Shown: piece by piece, positions 60,333 through 64,000 of the stretch | Layout: each line of letters starts with the position of its first letter | How positions within the stretch are numbered: the stretch's first letter is position 1 | NCBI GenBank assembly: GCA_965246855.1 | Contig: CBDFFP010000005.1 | Span: 372,001-436,000, forward strand | Direction of reading: 5' to 3' | Length of the DNA: 64,000 nucleotides | Origin: UBA1952 sp965246855 | GTDB taxonomy: Bacteria; Bacteroidota; Bacteroidia; Chitinophagales; Chitinophagaceae | Translations under genes and position numbers: made by a program | Notes under the pieces: model-generated | The model's input: the letters and a program-made list of their open reading frames with translations, nothing else | Told to the model about the DNA's origin: nothing | Database searches by the model: none

Positions 60333-63300
60333 CTATCGTTTTACTTGGTTTTTGATGTTCTCCGTAATGGTAAGGATGCCTTTCTCGGTTTCTTTTTTCA
60401 GGCGAATGAGTCTGTCTTTAACATCATACTCATAAAAAGTGGCGTAATTATTTTCATCCAGTATAGCCATAAGGTAGTTTTTGTATGGATGGTACACGTA
60501 TGATTTTGTGTTAGCGCCACTTGGGTAAACACGTAAGTCATCGTATTTGCCATTGGGGAAGTTAAACGTAACTGCATTGCCATCGCTCACTTCTATCTCT
60601 GCTCTGTATAAACTCCATCCGTCGATCTCGTTGGAGACTTTTGCAAGCGAAACATTGGTTCCATTAGCTATATTTACAGAGGGAACATTGCTTGCACCTT
60701 TTGCCCATACCTCGCAAGTATATTTTTGTCCTCCAACATCATCCAGATTAAAGTCGAAAGAATTGGTGTAATACCTTTGATTTGTCGTGTGTTTTTTGGG
60801 CTTAATGGTTAGGGAGGCATTCCCACTAACACCCATAGAGTATATTCCCGTATGAGATTCGTCTGATTCCAAGGTAAAAGAACCTGTTAAGGTTAAGTCA
60901 TTGGTATTCCTAAACGTACTCTGCGTTGTTTTAAAAACTTCATATCCGGGCACATCAGTCTTAGAAGTTTCCATAAGACTTTGAAGAGGTGAAAGGAACA
61001 GGTCTGTCAATTCATTCATGACGCGTACACGCTGCATATCTTCAAAACTCTCCACCCAAGTCTGGCCAAATTTTCCATTAGAGGTCGCATGCAGAAGTTG
61101 TTTTGTAATGGGGTCCAGGAATATAGCACTGAAGATTCCTAAGGGGTTCATCTCTTCTACAGCCCCTAGTTCTGGCATGGCCTTCGTAATCTCCGAAACA
61201 ACATTCCACCACGCATTTGGATCTTTGGAGATAAAACCACTGAAAAGAGCGTCCTCACCATGACTTAACAACGGAACCCTGGGAACAAAGCCACTGCTAT
61301 CCAAACGCGCCGGCAACCAATAGTACCAGTTCGTAAGGATACCATTTTTGCGTTGCAGCATGGTATTGCTTGGATCCTGCCGTTTTCCTGCGAGCGCATA
61401 AGTATGGCTAACATAAGGCTGATTGATTATCCCCATAGATATAGGATTAAGAAGGAGGCTAGCCCAGTTTCCAAAAGGAATAGCTCTTATATCACCGTAT
61501 CGGCTGGCACTCGCATCTATGACGGGTTTAAGGAAACTTTGAACGCGTAACTGGATAGTATCGCTTGTCCAAACAGTTTGATTATTTACAGCATAAGAAG
61601 TATCAGATGTACCGCCCCATGTTGTAGCGTTCCATACCCGCCAACCGGTGTCTTTAGTGTAAATAGCACGCATAGGATCAGTTAGTGTGCCAGAAGAGGT
61701 TGTTATAGTCCCCCCATAGTTGTTCGACGTATAGTAAGTATAACTCCCACTACCCCCTCCACTAGTATTATGAACCTGCCATACAGTATCTGATTTTACA
61801 GTACTATATCTATTCATACACGTATCATAATAAAGTGAGTCTTCATAAGCAAAGGGTTCTTTGAAGGCTGCAATACTTCCACTTGAGGGGTGGAGCATGT
61901 TTTTGCGTCCCGACCTGTACTTAAATACTTTGCTTATATTTTTTAAATCACTTCCACTAGCTAGCTCATTAGGGAGCGGATTTCTTACCTTATGTGGCGT
62001 AAGATTCACCCGATATTTTACACCGGTAGAGGTGTTGTTTCCATAGCGCCATGCAAGTGGGTCAGGTCCACCGTAATGATCCTTTTTTACCAGTACCTCC
62101 GTTACATAGAGCCTATGCCATGAATACTCATTTGATGATGTAGAGGCTTTGTTATATTTTCCGTAAACAAATAATTCGTCGCCCGGATGGAACATATCCT
62201 CTTCTGTTTCAAAATGCGTACATATCATGCCTGTGTTTGAAAGGCCAAAGCGAAGCGAATCAGGCAGAATCAGCTTGTCATGCTGTACTACCGGAATATA
62301 TGACGGCGTACTTGGAAAAAGCGATGGCGTGAACGACCACGCCGGAGTATTTAGCTCTTCTGCATAAGGCAATTCCTGATAAGATGGTTCTAAATCTGTC
62401 TTTGTCCAGTAAGCGGGAATATTGGTGCGGTATACATCATCGCCGTATTTATCCTTCACAATTTGCACGACTGGCGCACCCGTAATTGCGTCGTAATACT
62501 TGTTCTCGACTATAGTCTCTGCGCCTTCGTTGATGGTTTTTACACTTTGAAGGATGCCATAACGATTCGTTATTCTAGTAGAAGTTAGAGACTTAAAGTA
62601 ATCCACATGGGTGTGCATATTATCTACCCAAGTCAATCCTATACTGAACCCAGTAGGGAAACATGCTTCTATACTCCCACCTCGCCGCTTTAGTTTCCTT
62701 TGTTCTATGGATACTACTTCCCGGCTATCCGTACATTCCTCAACATCTACGCCCAACGTTTTTGTTGTAACGTAGATATTGTTTTTGGGGAAAGCCTTCT
62801 CCAACTCCCCTTGGGTGCTACAAAGTTTTTTCGACGTTCCTGTAGACGCATGCTGTAATACCGGCACATCATTAGAGAGTCCGCTGTTCCCATTTGTGTT
62901 GTAGAAATATTCGGTTGAGCTTATCAGCTCTTTTTTATTGTTTTTTAAGAGCAACCGATACTGCTGGACACTTTTGGGTTTGCCATGCATATCGTTTAGC
63001 TCAACGGAAAAGCTCTGACTTATGCTATAGCTATTTCTGGAAGAGGATATGGTATTAGAAATGCCTATAAAACTTAGAAGAATATCTCTTAAATCGGGGT
63101 CTGGGAACTTTGTGTCCTTTATCTCCTCTACATATTTGGGACTATAGCTCACACTTAATGGGAAGTCTTTGGCAGTGTAAAACTCCTGCACAAGTAGAGA
63201 CTGTGCGGAGCGAGCAGAATCTCTATGAATGCTTTCCGTAACAACCCGACTATATCCCACACCTCCTGTCGGAAAGAAAGATTCTCCAGGGGGGTCTTCT

Positions 63301-63998
63301 TTGATCATTTCTATAGGGTCGTAGGGCGGATAGGAAGATGGGTTATCGCTTAAAGCATAAGATTGGCCGGAACGCAAAGGGTTTTCTTCGCCACCGATTA
63401 TAGGTTCGTAAGAAGCAACACCAGAAGAGGTACCATCCTCGTTTACATAATGATATTTATAGCCAATCAAAGAAGAACTTTCTGTGGAGATCGTGTTGTG
63501 CCAGTCATCACTAAAAGTAAGTTTGGAAACACGTGACCCACCTCCTACTTTGGGTTTCATTATAGTAAGCTTTACATAACTTTTGTCTTTATTGAAATAC
63601 CGTCCAGCGCCATAGCCACGCATTAGTTGGTCAATTGCATTTTTTCCAAAGAGGGACTCTTTCAGTTGCAGACCCGCCTTTCCGAGACGGTCCCCTTGGT
63701 TATGATTTAAGCCTGAAGAGTCTTCTCCTTCCTGAAAATAGAGTTGATCTGTTGCATAGGCCCTTGCCATGTTAATAGCTGTGTTGGTAATAGGGCTGGG
63801 TTTGATATTGGTACCTGTAAGAGATACGGGCCGCATCTTGATATAAAGAGCCGCTACCTCTCCATTTCCAGGGCAATCTCCTATTTCGTCCACAAGCCCA
63901 TACCCCTTCACTTGATCGTATGTAGAGAATGCGTTCCCTCCAATATTTACATTGAAGGAGAAGTACATCATATTGGAGCCATTTAGGAGTGTGTTCAT
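60333..63998 (-). CDS. Very large surface protein ending in an RHS-like repeat (N-terminus outside window)
   Basis: At least 1221 residues; the frame runs off the right edge of the window. Most is beta-rich and polar, with many Ser/Thr/Gly stretches (HNTSGGGSGSYTYYTSNNYG; TGSFTLESDESHTGIYSMGV), the last being like a carbohydrate-binding beta-sandwich domain (TCEVWAKGASNVPSVNIANG). It ends with a YD-type unit: YHPYKNYLMAILDENNYATF, then YEYDVKDRLIRLKKETEKGI. It is the first gene of the RHS operon and lies two bases ahead of the next start. A surface scaffold or carrier for the RHS protein is possible. Confidence 0.8.
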   Translation of the reverse strand: MNTLLNGSNMMYFSFNVNIGGNAFSTYDQVKGYGLVDEIGDCPGNGEVAALYIKMRPVSLTGTNIKPSPITNTAINMARAYATDQLYFQEGEDSSGLNHNQGDRLGKAGLQLKESLFGKNAIDQLMRGYGAGRYFNKDKSYVKLTIMKPKVGGGSRVSKLTFSDDWHNTISTESSSLIGYKYHYVNEDGTSSGVASYEPIIGGEENPLRSGQSYALSDNPSSYPPYDPIEMIKEDPPGESFFPTGGVGYSRVVTESIHRDSARSAQSLLVQEFYTAKDFPLSVSYSPKYVEEIKDTKFPDPDLRDILLSFIGISNTISSSRNSYSISQSFSVELNDMHGKPKSVQQYRLLLKNNKKELISSTEYFYNTNGNSGLSNDVPVLQHASTGTSKKLCSTQGELEKAFPKNNIYVTTKTLGVDVEECTDSREVVSIEQRKLKRRGGSIEACFPTGFSIGLTWVDNMHTHVDYFKSLTSTRITNRYGILQSVKTINEGAETIVENKYYDAITGAPVVQIVKDKYGDDVYRTNIPAYWTKTDLEPSYQELPYAEELNTPAWSFTPSLFPSTPSYIPVVQHDKLILPDSLRFGLSNTGMICTHFETEEDMFHPGDELFVYGKYNKASTSSNEYSWHRLYVTEVLVKKDHYGGPDPLAWRYGNNTSTGVKYRVNLTPHKVRNPLPNELASGSDLKNISKVFKYRSGRKNMLHPSSGSIAAFKEPFAYEDSLYYDTCMNRYSTVKSDTVWQVHNTSGGGSGSYTYYTSNNYGGTITTSSGTLTDPMRAIYTKDTGWRVWNATTWGGTSDTSYAVNNQTVWTSDTIQLRVQSFLKPVIDASASRYGDIRAIPFGNWASLLLNPISMGIINQPYVSHTYALAGKRQDPSNTMLQRKNGILTNWYYWLPARLDSSGFVPRVPLLSHGEDALFSGFISKDPNAWWNVVSEITKAMPELGAVEEMNPLGIFSAIFLDPITKQLLHATSNGKFGQTWVESFEDMQRVRVMNELTDLFLSPLQSLMETSKTDVPGYEVFKTTQSTFRNTNDLTLTGSFTLESDESHTGIYSMGVSGNASLTIKPKKHTTNQRYYTNSFDFNLDDVGGQKYTCEVWAKGASNVPSVNIANGTNVSLAKVSNEIDGWSLYRAEIEVSDGNAVTFNFPNGKYDDLRVYPSGANTKSYVYHPYKNYLMAILDENNYATFYEYDVKDRLIRLKKETEKGILTITENIKNQVKR

Positions 63999-64000
63999 GT

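Overview
The window reads as a chromosomal segment of a Bacteroidota bacterium, probably of the Chitinophagales or a neighbouring order. The evidence is a futalosine hydrolase (menaquinone by the futalosine route), an NYN/cold-shock protein, lone FeoA and YbeY genes, AT-rich palindromic spacers, and very large Sec-exported RHS proteins of the Bacteroidota kind. I cannot assign a genus from sequence alone.

Region 1 (1-18.7 kb) is housekeeping DNA in short operons: a lipoprotein, a YdeI-like protein, a GT4 glycosyltransferase, a DUF433/DUF5615 toxin-antitoxin pair with a nonsense mutation in the toxin, cyclophilin, CorA, a TM2 protein, ppx and ppk1 (overlapping genes), a MoxR ATPase, ArfB, an NYN-cold-shock fusion, nadD, feoA-like, ybeY, an RluA-type pseudouridine synthase, mqnB, a PTPS/QueD enzyme, folE and tRNA-Pro(GGG). 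An array of about nine palindromic units with 21-bp periodicity lies upstream of ppk1-ppx.

Region 2 (18.7-29.4 kb) is an accessory island directly after the tRNA. It holds a split hipB-hipS-hipT toxin-antitoxin operon behind a perfect 13-bp inverted-repeat operator. Next comes a tightly overlapped operon: an unrecognised helical protein, a protein with two Tdp1-type HKN phospholipase-D motifs, and an 1170-aa SNF2/DEAD-type helicase, followed by a fourth gene with an apparent frameshift. This is the best candidate for a new or poorly described defence system. An excisionase-like HTH gene, a 22-bp iteron-like array and a coiled-coil protein close the island.

Region 3 (29.4-64 kb) is a polymorphic-toxin locus on the minus strand. 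A 3-gene operon ends in a 3459-aa secreted RHS protein. Downstream lie five orphan RHS C-terminal cassettes, a secreted 'mini-RHS' (1235 aa) and a further orphan cassette, each followed by a small secreted, lipoprotein or membrane protein that is probably its immunity factor. RHS cores are nearly identical and GC-rich; tips and immunity genes are unrelated and AT-rich. Five of the eight tips carry metallopeptidase-like signatures: four different HExxH zincins and one JAMM/JAB motif. Most putative immunity proteins would sit outside the cytoplasm, which fits proteases acting in the periplasm or at the cell surface. A duplicated block (30.2-31.3 and 38.4-39.5 kb) carries a paralogous gene pair and exact 21-bp tandem repeats. 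A second decayed toxin-antitoxin pair (PIN toxin with an internal stop) flanks the locus.
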